A stretch of DNA of 64,000 bases from an uncultured Pirellulaceae bacterium (GTDB lineage Bacteria > Planctomycetota > Planctomycetia > Pirellulales > Pirellulaceae), in the NCBI GenBank assembly GCA_938083195.1, contig CALKCK010000036.1, positions 35,435 through 99,434 on the forward strand, in the 5' to 3' direction. The notes under the pieces were generated by a model, which was not told where the DNA came from, ran no database searches, and saw only the letters and a program-made list of their open reading frames with translations. The position numbers were made by a program, and so were the translations under genes. The first letter of the stretch is position 1, and each line of letters opens with the position of its first letter. Of this stretch, positions 9,408-18,461 are shown in pieces.

Positions 9408-10493
9408 TCAAACTGACAAAATTCGGTCGACGAGTCGCTTTTTTTCAAGTTCGTCATCACCACAAAGCCATTGAATTACATTTTGAGACCAAATGGAATC
9501 ATACTCTGACTCGTTGATGATTTCTCTTTCAATGGCAAGATCAAGGATTTTCCCTGGATAGGAAGATTGAGGTTCCGATTCCATTTCGCCAAGTGGATAG
9601 GGATCGTCGAGTCCTAAAATCACCTGATTGGTACCTTGATTCTCAATTAGGAGTTTCAGAGAACCGGTATCGTGAACCAAGGTATCGAAAAAGATATTTT
9701 TATGACCGACCGCTTTGCGTGGATGCTGCATGCCTTCAAATAAATCTGGCCTGCCATCAAACCCCTGAATCCTACGACCCAAATTGATTTGAGCAAGCTG
9801 CCCGCCGTGAGCAAAACAAACACGCATGTTCGGAAACTTATCCTGGTATCCGTTTAAGGTCAAAAAATGATAGGCATCTGCACACTGGGCTAACATCCAA
9901 ATCAAATGAAATCGCCAAGCACGATTTTCGAGCTTTACGAATTTCTCTCCATCATAAGGATGGACTTCGACAGCTAAATTGTACCGACTGCAGAGCTCAA
10001 ATATTTTTTCATTTTCTTCATCAAAAATGCACTGCCACGAACCAATCGTATCCATGTAATGGGTTGGCAAACAAAGTAACCGCAATCCAAGTTCCTCAAC
10101 ACAGCGCTGTATTTCCCACAACGCTCCATTGACGTACCCGGGATGAACCACAAACCCGCAAGTAAATTTAGAAGGGTTTTCGCGCTGAATTCTTGCGTTG
10201 AAATCATTCTGGAATCGCAACGCTTTCTTCATGGTTTCCAAACGCAGTCCATTACCGTACAACTGCGATAGATTTAGGACGACAGCGTGATCGATCTTGT
10301 AACGTTCCATCCATTCCAGTTTTTCATCGAGAAAAAAACTGGAATCCGTTACCGGTCGCTTCCAGCCTTTTTGCAACATGTACTTTTTGTCCTGATCGAC
10401 CCAAAAGATTTCATTGTCTTTTAAGAATTGCGGAATTTCTTCCGGATAAGGAAGCAGATGCGAATGCCCGTTAATACGAAGTTTGCGATCCAT
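9408..10493 (-). CDS. ACMSD-like amidohydrolase (aminocarboxymuconate-semialdehyde decarboxylase family)
   Basis: Amidohydrolase-2 family protein of 361 residues, starting at the ATG at 10493. The longer open frame to 10661 would overlap the divergent SDR gene and adds non-conserved sequence. Metal-site motifs are in order: His10 and His12 in NGHSHLLP, a His in AVEVHPYDG, a His in CFAHGGQL, and Asp in LGLDDPYPLGE. This last motif closely matches alpha-amino-beta-carboxymuconate-epsilon-semialdehyde decarboxylase, which removes CO2 from the ring-opened product of 3-hydroxyanthranilate and feeds the dehydrogenase and deaminase encoded at 6.3-8.2 kb. It shares an 81-bp divergent promoter region with the SDR gene. 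Other decarboxylases of the same fold remain possible. Confidence 0.8.
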   Translation of the reverse strand: MDRKLRINGHSHLLPYPEEIPQFLKDNEIFWVDQDKKYMLQKGWKRPVTDSSFFLDEKLEWMERYKIDHAVVLNLSQLYGNGLRLETMKKALRFQNDFNARIQRENPSKFTCGFVVHPGYVNGALWEIQRCVEELGLRLLCLPTHYMDTIGSWQCIFDEENEKIFELCSRYNLAVEVHPYDGEKFVKLENRAWRFHLIWMLAQCADAYHFLTLNGYQDKFPNMRVCFAHGGQLAQINLGRRIQGFDGRPDLFEGMQHPRKAVGHKNIFFDTLVHDTGSLKLLIENQGTNQVILGLDDPYPLGEMESEPQSSYPGKILDLAIEREIINESEYDSIWSQNVIQWLCGDDELEKKRLVDRILSV

Positions 10494-10574
10494 TTGGGTT
10501 ACAGAATATCTTTCGTTTCGAACGCGTATTAGAAAATGCCGTACAATGAAATATACCAATAAAAAGGAATCTGA

Positions 10575-11363
10575 ATGCAAATCGACTTGAAAAACAAGAA
10601 TGCACTCGTCTGCGGCAGCACTCAAGGAATCGGGAAGGCTTCGGCTATCGCTCTCGCTCAATGTGGCGCTAACGTGACGCTCGTCGCCCGAGACGAACAG
10701 CGATTAATGCAAGCAAAAGACGAATTACCCAACCTCGATGGTCAGACTCACCAGTTTTTGGTTGCTGATTTCCAAAACCCGGATGCGCTTGCTGAAACGG
10801 TCCAGAAACAGCTCAACAGCACAACAGCCTTCCACATTCTGGTCAACAATACAGGTGGACCACCGGGCGGCGATATCTTTGGAGCGTCGCTGGTTGAGTT
10901 TGAAAATGCATTTACTCAACACCTTAAATGCAATCATCTACTCGCCCAAGCGGTTGTGCCGGGGATGAAAGAGGCAGGTTTTGGACGAATCATTAATGTA
11001 ATCTCAACTTCCGCAAAACAGCCACTCGATGGACTGGGAGTCTCCAATACCATCCGCGGGGCAGTTGCCAGTTGGTCCAAGACACTGGCCAACGAACTTG
11101 GCCCCTACGGCATTACAGTCAACAACATTCTTCCTGGAGCAACAGCCACCGAACGCCTCAGTTCTATCATCGCTAATAAAGCCGAAAAAACCGGTAAGTC
11201 GACCGATGCCATCAGCGAAGCGATGAAGAACTCGATCCCGGCGAGACGATTTGCTGATCCTCGTGAAGTTGCGACAGCAATCGCATTCCTGGCGTCTGAT
11301 CTGGCGTCTTACATCAACGGCATCAACTTGCCGGTCGATGGTGGTCGTACCAAATCGCTATAG
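10575..11363 (+). CDS. Atypical short-chain dehydrogenase/reductase (YxxxK replaced by SxxxR)
   Basis: Rossmann-fold SDR of 262 residues. The cofactor loop (GSTQGIGK, residues 14-21) and NNTGG are intact, and Ser144 of the catalytic triad aligns. The catalytic Tyr and Lys are replaced by Ser157 and Arg161 (VSNTIRGAV in place of YSASKGAV). The protein ends in a normal substrate-loop and C-terminal region (PVDGG). Similar SDRs accompany kynurenine-pathway genes in other bacteria as far as I recall. Here it is divergent from the ACMSD-like gene. Its reaction is unknown; it may use another proton donor or act non-enzymatically. Confidence 0.85.
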   Translation: MQIDLKNKNALVCGSTQGIGKASAIALAQCGANVTLVARDEQRLMQAKDELPNLDGQTHQFLVADFQNPDALAETVQKQLNSTTAFHILVNNTGGPPGGDIFGASLVEFENAFTQHLKCNHLLAQAVVPGMKEAGFGRIINVISTSAKQPLDGLGVSNTIRGAVASWSKTLANELGPYGITVNNILPGATATERLSSIIANKAEKTGKSTDAISEAMKNSIPARRFADPREVATAIAFLASDLASYINGINLPVDGGRTKSL

Positions 11364-11379
11364 CCATCCAACAAGTGGG

Positions 11380-12240
11380 CTACGGTATCCAATACAAGAG
11401 GAACAGCGACACGACCGCGATTGCGATCCCAACGTAGGTGCGTTTATTTAACTGTTCTTTTAACAAACTCGTTGCGACGAGTGTTGTTAAAACAATTCCC
11501 CCCGCGCTAGTGACGGGGAAAACGATAAACCCCTCAAAATAATGAAGTGCCAATAACACGAAATAAGTTTGTAGATTATTGGAAATCCCCATCAAAAACC
11601 CGATGAACCACTCCATTGGCGTTGGCATACGCCTCCCGTAAATCAATACAATTAGCGATGGAATCGCTGCAATTGTGAACGCAGCCAAAATAAACGTTGG
11701 ACGATGCTCGGGAGAACTAACGTGCTTGAAAGCCTCCTGTGAGAGGCGACTGAAGCCACACAAAAGAAAAAACGAAAATAAGACCAACGGCACCATCCAG
11801 CGAGACTTTGTTTCAAAATCGCTTGGATGAGGATTCTTTTGAGCACCAATGAGCGTCAATGCTAATAGGGCCATGCCAATGCCAACGGACTGTACAAGAT
11901 CTGGTTTTTCTTGCCAGACGATAGCCGCGAATGCAATCGGCATCAAAATCGAGAGAACGCTAACGACCGTCGTCGTCGACGCACCTACTTTACGGATCGA
12001 GTAAATCGCAAAAAAGAAAGCTATAAAATAGACTGCTCCCATCGAGCCACCCGTCCAAAGAGCACCGAATGAAACAGGAGATAAATTAGAAAAAAAGAAC
12101 ACTGGAATGATAGAAACTGCAGCAACAATATAATTAATTGCTCCAATCGTAATGACATTTTCCTGTCTTCGAATTTGCGCCCATTTGATGAACAGCGTAA
12201 ATGACGAAGCAAATACAACTTGTAATATCAGGTAAATCAT
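11380..12240 (-). CDS. EamA/DMT-superfamily permease
   Basis: Polytopic inner-membrane protein of 286 residues with about ten hydrophobic segments in two EamA halves, typical of drug/metabolite transporters that exchange small metabolites. The second half has the usual short polar break (KNPHPSDFETKSRW) before it. The ATG at 12240 starts directly at the first membrane segment. An in-frame TTG at 12279 would add 13 residues, and neither has a strong ribosome site. It is convergent with the SDR gene (16-bp gap). The substrate is unknown. Confidence 0.85.
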   Translation of the reverse strand: MIYLILQVVFASSFTLFIKWAQIRRQENVITIGAINYIVAAVSIIPVFFFSNLSPVSFGALWTGGSMGAVYFIAFFFAIYSIRKVGASTTTVVSVLSILMPIAFAAIVWQEKPDLVQSVGIGMALLALTLIGAQKNPHPSDFETKSRWMVPLVLFSFFLLCGFSRLSQEAFKHVSSPEHRPTFILAAFTIAAIPSLIVLIYGRRMPTPMEWFIGFLMGISNNLQTYFVLLALHYFEGFIVFPVTSAGGIVLTTLVATSLLKEQLNKRTYVGIAIAVVSLFLLYWIP

Positions 12241-12469
12241 AGAGTTAAAGATATAAATTACGCGCTGGAAATTCCTCAAAAATCGATGCTCAGCCTAAAC
12301 GACACACTGAAAAACGTCGACCTGCAACACGATTTAAATCAAAAACAAAATCGAGCGAAGTCAAAACATCCTCCAATCACCTCAAAAGCGTTCAAAGTAG
12401 TAGTATTCAAACCTCGAATTCCTACAATAACCTCAAACATCCGCTGTCCATTATCCGTAGCTCTAAATC

Positions 12470-13930
12470 ATGAATGAAGCCGCAACCCGTCTCGAACCAA
12501 ACGCTGTCTGGACCCATTTCGAAGAACTGAACGCTGTCCCAAGGCCTTCTAAAAAAGAAGGCCGCGTCATCGAATTTATGAAACAGTTCGGAGAGGGTTT
12601 AAATCTGGAAACCATTGTAGATGACATTGGCAATGTGATTATTCGCAAGCCCGCTACGCCCGGAATGGAAGATTGCCAAGGTGTGATTCTTCAGGGTCAT
12701 CTCGATATGGTTCATCAAAAGAATGCCGATACTGTTTTCGATTTCGAGACCGAAGGAATTCGATCTGTCATCACAGACGATGGGTGGCTTACCGCCGAAG
12801 GAACAACACTCGGTGCAGACAACGGGATGGGAGTTGCCTCGATTATGGCAGTACTGTCCGCGACTGATATCGAACATGGACAGGTCGAAGCGCTATTCAC
12901 CATTGATGAAGAAACTGGAATGACCGGTGCCTTCAAACTTCAACCGGGGATCCTAACCGGATCGATTCTCTTAAACACCGACACCGAAGACGAAGGAGAA
13001 CTGTGCATTGGTTGCGCAGGTGGAATCGATACAAATATCAAAGCGAACTACGAGCAGGTGCCTTTAGGTGAGGGAACCGCATTCAAAATTTCGGTCAAAG
13101 GATTACGGGGCGGGCATTCCGGATGTGAAATTCATCTCGGTCGCGGAAACGCCAACAAAATCATGAACCGTCTACTCTGGGAAGGCGCAAAGAATTTTGG
13201 GCTTAGAATCGCATCTCTCGACGGTGGCAGTTTAAGAAACGCGATTCCTCGTGAGTCGTTTGCAATTGTCGTCGTCGATTCCGATCAAGTTGATCCGTTT
13301 AAGAAATACATTGCAGAGACTATCGGTGTTATTCAAACCGAGCTCATTCGAACCGAACCCGACCTAATGGCGTCCATCGAACCAGCACCCCCAGTTGACT
13401 CGGTAATGGATGCAACTTCTCAAAAAAATCTAATTCACGCGATCTACGCTGCTCCTTGCGGTGTTGCCCGGATGAGCGATGAGATGCCGGGCCTGGTAGA
13501 AACTTCTACCAGTCTCGCTAGAGTGCTGGTTGAGTCAGGCTCCATTTTGGTTCAGTTTTTAACACGAAGCAGTGTCGAGACGGCACGTGATGACCTTGCG
13601 AAAACGATCGAATCAGCTTTCCAAGTTGCGGGAGCTAATGTCGAACATGCCGGTGGCTACCCAGGCTGGAAGCCCAATGCCGATTCAGAGATTCTACGAC
13701 AAATGACGCAGATTTATTCTGACCTGTTCGGCGTTGAACCAACCGTCAATGCCGTCCATGCTGGGCTTGAATGTGGCATTATCGGTAGCGTATATCCAGG
13801 ACTGGATATGATTTCTTTTGGACCAACTATCAAGAACCCGCACTCACCCGATGAAAAGTGCGAGATTGCAAGTGTAAAAAAATATTGGGATTACTTGGTC
13901 GCCACACTGCGACAAATCCCAAAAAAATAA
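12470..13930 (+). CDS. pepD: Aminoacyl-histidine dipeptidase (PepD-like, M20C)
   Basis: Cytoplasmic zinc dipeptidase of 486 residues resembling PepD, which splits Xaa-His and other unblocked dipeptides. Diagnostic segments include the metal-ligand region QGHLDMV, then LGADNGMGVA, the acidic TIDEETGMTGA (catalytic Glu-Glu), NTDTEDEGEL, and HSGCEIHLGRGNA in the lid/dimerisation domain. The C-terminal metal histidine lies in NPHSPDE. It has full family length and no signal peptide. It appears monocistronic and converges on the DUF1501 gene across a short gap containing a 7-bp inverted repeat (13955-13975). Confidence 0.9.
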   Translation: MNEAATRLEPNAVWTHFEELNAVPRPSKKEGRVIEFMKQFGEGLNLETIVDDIGNVIIRKPATPGMEDCQGVILQGHLDMVHQKNADTVFDFETEGIRSVITDDGWLTAEGTTLGADNGMGVASIMAVLSATDIEHGQVEALFTIDEETGMTGAFKLQPGILTGSILLNTDTEDEGELCIGCAGGIDTNIKANYEQVPLGEGTAFKISVKGLRGGHSGCEIHLGRGNANKIMNRLLWEGAKNFGLRIASLDGGSLRNAIPRESFAIVVVDSDQVDPFKKYIAETIGVIQTELIRTEPDLMASIEPAPPVDSVMDATSQKNLIHAIYAAPCGVARMSDEMPGLVETSTSLARVLVESGSILVQFLTRSSVETARDDLAKTIESAFQVAGANVEHAGGYPGWKPNADSEILRQMTQIYSDLFGVEPTVNAVHAGLECGIIGSVYPGLDMISFGPTIKNPHSPDEKCEIASVKKYWDYLVATLRQIPKK

Positions 13931-13976
13931 GGCTCTGAAGTTAAAGCTATCTCTACTTAAGTTAGAACCTTAAGTC

Positions 13977-15467
13977 TCAGGTACGGTTGAGAACCTGCTT
14001 GATGACGTTGCCATGCACGTCGGTCAGCCGGCGTTCAATCCCATCGTGATAAAAGCTCAATCGCTCGTGATCGAGACCTAAGAGATGGAGGATTGTGGCG
14101 TGAAAATCATAAACGGAAACGACATCTTCTACTGCTTTGTAACTGAACTCGTCCGTCGCACCAAAACTGAATCCTTTTTTAACTCCAGCTCCAGCTAACC
14201 AGGCAGTGAAGCCCGATGGATTATGATCCCGGCCGCTCGCTCCTGCTTGGAACGTCGGCATTCGACCAAATTCGGTACACCAAACGACCAGAGTGTCTTC
14301 GAGCAACCCTCTTTGTTTAAGGTCTTTCAAAAGCCCTGCGACAGGCTGGTCGAGTATCTGGCCGTGGACGGCATATTGTTTTTCAAGGAATTTATGGCCA
14401 TCCCAATTGCTCGTTCCTTCGCCACCGGTCTGGTAAGCGCCGTTAAACAACTGGACAAAGCGAACACCTTTTTCAACCAAACGCCTCGCCAAAATACAAT
14501 TCTTTGCAAAGCTAGATTTCAGCTCATTAGTTGAATCGTTCGCACCGTACAAAGACAAGATATGCTCCGGCTCTGTCGACAAATCACTAATTTCTGGAAC
14601 GCTCAATTGCATTTTTGCTGCTAGTTCGTAACTCGCAATCCGCGCCGCTAATTCCGTGTCCCCCGGGAACTGAGCTAAATGCCGCTCGTTCATTCGCCTC
14701 AAAAATGCGCGGGTAGCAGCATCCTCCCGATTAGAAATACCCCCCGGTCGTGCAAGATTCCGAATAGGATTGGCGGCGTTAAAATCAGTGCCCTGAAATA
14801 CAGCGGGTAAAAAACCAGGTCCCCAGTTGTTGACACTGGACTGTGGCGTACCGCGTGGATCCGGGATCGCGACAAAGGCCGGCAGTTCATTGCTCTCACT
14901 TCCCAGCGCATAGGTCGCCCAAGCACCGATACTGGGGAAACCATCAAGCGTGAAACCGGTCGACATAAAATTCTCACCCGGCCCATGTGTGTTCGTCTTT
15001 CCTGTCAGCGAATGCAGAAAACAAATCTCATCCGCCATCTCGCCAATGTGATCGACTAACGTCGAAACCATCTTGCCGCTTTCGCCGCGTGGCTTAAATT
15101 CCCAAGGACTTTTTTGCAAACTACCCTGCGCCCCCTGAAACGTGACAACTTTTTCCCCGGGCATTGCCTGACCGTGCATCCGGATCAATTCCGGTTTGTA
15201 ATCAAAGGTATCTATTTGGCTGCAAGCTCCAGCACAAAAGATCATGATTACATTCTTGGCCGCGGCGGGGAAATGGGGTTGCCGCGCCAATGCTGGCTGT
15301 TCAGGTGAAAATTTTGGGCGAATCGGTAATTTCTTCTCATCAACATTCGCTAGTAAACGTTCGGAGGCAAGCAATTGTGTAAGTGCAATCCCGCTTAAGC
15401 CAGTCATCGTATTGGATAGAAACGAACGACGGTTCAAAAGATGGGACGGTTTTAATCTTGGTTTCAC
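13977..15467 (-). CDS. DUF1501 domain protein, exported
   Basis: Planctomycete-type DUF1501 protein of 496 residues, related to the sulfatase/alkaline phosphatase fold. The N-terminus ([22 protein letters not shown]) resembles a Tat signal. Recognisable blocks are [31 protein letters not shown] text ([14 protein letters not shown]) and [12 protein letters not shown]...GRDHNP near the C-terminus. It lies 3 bp downstream of the PSD1/cytochrome-c protein, the standard planctomycete pairing, so the two are co-transcribed. Function is unknown; a role in periplasmic polysaccharide or sulfate-ester processing is often suggested and would fit the four sulfatases nearby. Confidence 0.9.
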   Translation of the reverse strand: MKPRLKPSHLLNRRSFLSNTMTGLSGIALTQLLASERLLANVDEKKLPIRPKFSPEQPALARQPHFPAAAKNVIMIFCAGACSQIDTFDYKPELIRMHGQAMPGEKVVTFQGAQGSLQKSPWEFKPRGESGKMVSTLVDHIGEMADEICFLHSLTGKTNTHGPGENFMSTGFTLDGFPSIGAWATYALGSESNELPAFVAIPDPRGTPQSSVNNWGPGFLPAVFQGTDFNAANPIRNLARPGGISNREDAATRAFLRRMNERHLAQFPGDTELAARIASYELAAKMQLSVPEISDLSTEPEHILSLYGANDSTNELKSSFAKNCILARRLVEKGVRFVQLFNGAYQTGGEGTSNWDGHKFLEKQYAVHGQILDQPVAGLLKDLKQRGLLEDTLVVWCTEFGRMPTFQAGASGRDHNPSGFTAWLAGAGVKKGFSFGATDEFSYKAVEDVVSVYDFHATILHLLGLDHERLSFYHDGIERRLTDVHGNVIKQVLNRT

Positions 15468-15470
15468 AGG

Positions 15471-18317
15471 TCACCTTACGAATAGAAACTCATTCGAATT
15501 TAAGATAGCTCGACAAAAAGATGCCAAACCAAATTGTTGTATCAATGCTCTCGCATCCTCCAGTTCCCCTGTCGTTGGAGTTCTTGCAAATGCTAAATTA
15601 AACGCGTGATTAATCTGATCATTTGCCTGACTTCCTGCCTCTTGGATTAACCGTTGAGACAAAAATTTCGCTTGCTCAATAATGAACTTACTATTGAGCA
15701 TATTTAGCGACTGCAACGCCGTTGTCGATTGGTTTCGATTCGGAATTGTCTGGCCTCCGTCTGGACAATCGAATACCCCAAACACTTCATCCTGCTCTTG
15801 ACGAATTTTGGTCATGTAAATCATCCGCCGGAAATGCTCAGGTCCAAAACTTTCCAAAGGAAAATAATGATGAACGTTCTCGCGATCAATCCTGAATAAC
15901 AAAAACCCCGGACCTCCCGCTTGTAGATTTAGTTTCCCTGTAAGTTGCAATACGCAATCTCGAATCGCTTCGGCTTCAAGTCTCTTCAATGGAAATCGCC
16001 ACAACAATTTACAATCGGCATCTTTGGCAAGCGCTTCCGGTCGTGGTTGACTCGACTGCTGAAAAGTACTTGAGGATAAAATTTCGCGGTGCAGCCATTT
16101 CAAAGACCACTCATTTTCCATGAATCGAATCGCCAGCCAATCCAAAAGTTCCGGATGGCTCGGGGCAGCTCCGTTTTTTCCCAAATCACTCGGAGTCGCA
16201 ACCAGCCCACGGCCAAAATGGTAATGCCATACACGATTAACAATAACGCGAGCCGTTAGCGGATTATTCTCAGAAGCGATCCACTTGGCTAACTTAAGCC
16301 GCCGGCTATGCTCAGGCTCATCCGATTTCATCCCCAGCGTCCCGAGGACGGCCAGAGCATCCGGATAAACTTCTTCTCGGGGAGAAAGTGGATCGCCACG
16401 GTAAAGACGTTTAATAACCGGTGGTTGAGAAAAATTACCGATATAGGCGGTTGGGATCGATTGGACTAGCTCAGCAAGCTGCGAGTCCGTTTGTTTTAAC
16501 AGCGTCAACAATTTTCTCGCTTTCGACGCATCCTCTTTTGAAAGACGACCAATTGTATCCAAATCTAATCCAATCGCATTAGATGGACGTCTCGACGAAC
16601 CTGAAACCCGTTGATAGCTTTTCCCATCCATCGAAACTTCGATGATGTAGCCTGTCGCTAAACGGTCTGCGTAGGCACCGTTCCTTTCTCGTCCCCACAC
16701 GACTTGATCAATCGTGATCGAGCCTGGCAATTCGATCTCTACCCAACCCGCGCCCTTCTGATTCGATATCCAACTGAAGTCATTTCCATATTTGCCATCA
16801 TTAAGATGTTCCAACTTGTGTTTTGGGTTGTTCTGGTAGTCTCCTGATGAGCGAATCTTACACCCGCTCGATGCCAACGCGACATTTTTCTGATCTTGAT
16901 GTGAGAACACTTCCAATTCATCGAGACATGGCTCCGCGCCATTCGTTCGAAAAATTTCGAATCGAATATACTTTGCCTCGATAGGTGGAAAACTGTCGAC
17001 GTTCTTTATGGCGTTAACCACTGGCAAATTAACCGCGTTAGCCTCGGTCGAGGGAAGTTTATTTTTAAGTTCGGCAATTTCTTTCTGATAAGACATTCGC
17101 TCCGTTTCGAGTACGTCTATCGACTCTCGAACCGCTGGATCGAAATGCTCTTTCAGCCTTCGCTCTCCATGCCGAACCCCCCCAAACACTGCCTGAAGTG
17201 AGTAGTAATCCGATTGCAGAATGGGATCAAATTTATGATTGTGACATCGAGCACATCCGACGGTTAAACCCAAAAACGTCGTGCTGGTGGTGTTCACATA
17301 ATCGGCTAACTCATCCTCCCGCTGCATGAGAGTCAAATTTTTGTCCGGACTCTTTACAATGTCGTAAGCTCCTCCAACTAAGAATCCCGTTCCGACATCC
17401 GCTCCAACTGAATCGCCGGCAATCTGTTCGATAATAAAATCTTGGTAGGACTTATCGTTGTTAAAAGCGTCAATCACATAGTCTCGATAGTAATAGGCAT
17501 TCGCCCGATCTCGATTGACTTCGTAGCCAGTCGATTCGCCAAAGCGGACGACATCGAGCCAATGGCGCGCCCAGCGTTCGCCATAATGAGGACTGGCTAA
17601 AACTCGGCCGATCAATTTCGAATACGCGACTTCGGACTCATCAGTTACAAATTCCCGAACCTCTTCAGGCGTGGGTTGAAGCCCAACCATGTTCAGATAG
17701 ACTCGGCGAATCAGCGTCGTTCGATCGGCTGGCAACGATGGCTGGAGGCTGTGCTCTTGGAGCCGCTGGCTGACAAATTGATCTATTGTCCCCTGGATTG
17801 GGAAATCGACTGGCAACGGCCACTGGACTTTGGGAGGGACAGAATCAACCACCGGCTGAAAGGACCAGTGATCTGTTTTAATTTGTTGCCGCCCTGAACC
17901 CATTGCTGATTCGTTAGCCAAATCATCGGGCCAAATGGCCCCTTCATCTATCCATTGGCCAATGATTTCAATCTCTTTTTGGTTGAGCGATTGCTCGGAG
18001 TCGGGCGGAGGCATTCGCTCGCCATCATCAGCGCCACTAATGAAAAGAAACAACGGGCTGTGTTTTCGATCGCCCATTTGAATTGGCCGATCACCGCGAT
18101 CACCAATACCCATCGCCGCACTTTTGACGTCTAACCGATATTCACTTTCTTGAGCCTCGGGTCCATGACAAGAATAGCAATACTTTTCAAAAACAGGCTG
18201 TACTTGATCGGCAAAACTAATCTTCGTCTGATCCTGTCCAAATCCGATGTGTGACAGTAAATTGAGAAAGAAAACTACGCCAAGGCAAAGTTGATAAATT
18301 GCATTACGTTGAATCAT
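15471..18317 (-). CDS. PSD1 / planctomycete cytochrome c protein (DUF1549-DUF1553) with F5/8-type C insert
   Basis: Secreted protein of 948 residues with signal peptide (residues 1-28). Domains in order: planctomycete cytochrome c with haem motif C47-Y-S-C50-H51; DUF1549 (about 165-370), containing a second CARCH sequence (VGCARCHNHKFDP) that could bind haem; a discoidin-like F5/8 type C module (about 445-560: KYIRFEIFRTNG, GWVEIELPGSI); and DUF1553 (about 650-920: NPLTARVIVNRVWHYHFGRG). It is probably a periplasmic redox protein with a carbohydrate-binding module, co-transcribed with the DUF1501 gene. Substrate and electron partner are unknown. It is divergent from the BNR-repeat gene. Confidence 0.9.
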   Translation of the reverse strand: MIQRNAIYQLCLGVVFFLNLLSHIGFGQDQTKISFADQVQPVFEKYCYSCHGPEAQESEYRLDVKSAAMGIGDRGDRPIQMGDRKHSPLFLFISGADDGERMPPPDSEQSLNQKEIEIIGQWIDEGAIWPDDLANESAMGSGRQQIKTDHWSFQPVVDSVPPKVQWPLPVDFPIQGTIDQFVSQRLQEHSLQPSLPADRTTLIRRVYLNMVGLQPTPEEVREFVTDESEVAYSKLIGRVLASPHYGERWARHWLDVVRFGESTGYEVNRDRANAYYYRDYVIDAFNNDKSYQDFIIEQIAGDSVGADVGTGFLVGGAYDIVKSPDKNLTLMQREDELADYVNTTSTTFLGLTVGCARCHNHKFDPILQSDYYSLQAVFGGVRHGERRLKEHFDPAVRESIDVLETERMSYQKEIAELKNKLPSTEANAVNLPVVNAIKNVDSFPPIEAKYIRFEIFRTNGAEPCLDELEVFSHQDQKNVALASSGCKIRSSGDYQNNPKHKLEHLNDGKYGNDFSWISNQKGAGWVEIELPGSITIDQVVWGRERNGAYADRLATGYIIEVSMDGKSYQRVSGSSRRPSNAIGLDLDTIGRLSKEDASKARKLLTLLKQTDSQLAELVQSIPTAYIGNFSQPPVIKRLYRGDPLSPREEVYPDALAVLGTLGMKSDEPEHSRRLKLAKWIASENNPLTARVIVNRVWHYHFGRGLVATPSDLGKNGAAPSHPELLDWLAIRFMENEWSLKWLHREILSSSTFQQSSQPRPEALAKDADCKLLWRFPLKRLEAEAIRDCVLQLTGKLNLQAGGPGFLLFRIDRENVHHYFPLESFGPEHFRRMIYMTKIRQEQDEVFGVFDCPDGGQTIPNRNQSTTALQSLNMLNSKFIIEQAKFLSQRLIQEAGSQANDQINHAFNLAFARTPTTGELEDARALIQQFGLASFCRAILNSNEFLFVR

Positions 18318-18363
18318 ACAAGTTTCCCAGCAACCGTTTGGTTAAAATCGATTCTTCCGCTTC

Positions 18364-18387
18364 CAGATATCTCAACAGATATCTCAA
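18364..18387. repeat. Perfect 12-bp tandem duplication
   Basis: CAGATATCTCAA occurs at 18364-18375 and directly again at 18376-18387. It sits in the 144-bp divergent intergenic region between the PSD1 gene (start 18317) and the BNR gene (start 18462), where it could alter promoter or operator spacing. Confidence 0.85.
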
Positions 18388-18461
18388 TTCGAGACCTGAC
18401 AACATTCAGCCCGAATCAACACTTCTTTCCATCGCCAATTATAAATCAATTAAGGTTTCAA

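Noticed and set aside
10494..10661. N-terminal extension of the ACMSD-like protein
   Set aside because: The added residues overlap the divergent SDR start and do not resemble the family, while NGHSH begins properly after the ATG at 10493.
13955..13975. Terminator between pepD and the DUF1501 gene
   Set aside because: The 7-bp AT-rich inverted repeat (ACTTAAG / CTTAAGT) lacks a T run and is too weak to call.
18291..18461. Longer start for the BNR-repeat gene
   Set aside because: It would overlap the divergent PSD1 start and precede the signal peptide with 57 non-conserved residues; the ATG at 18462 has a ribosome site.
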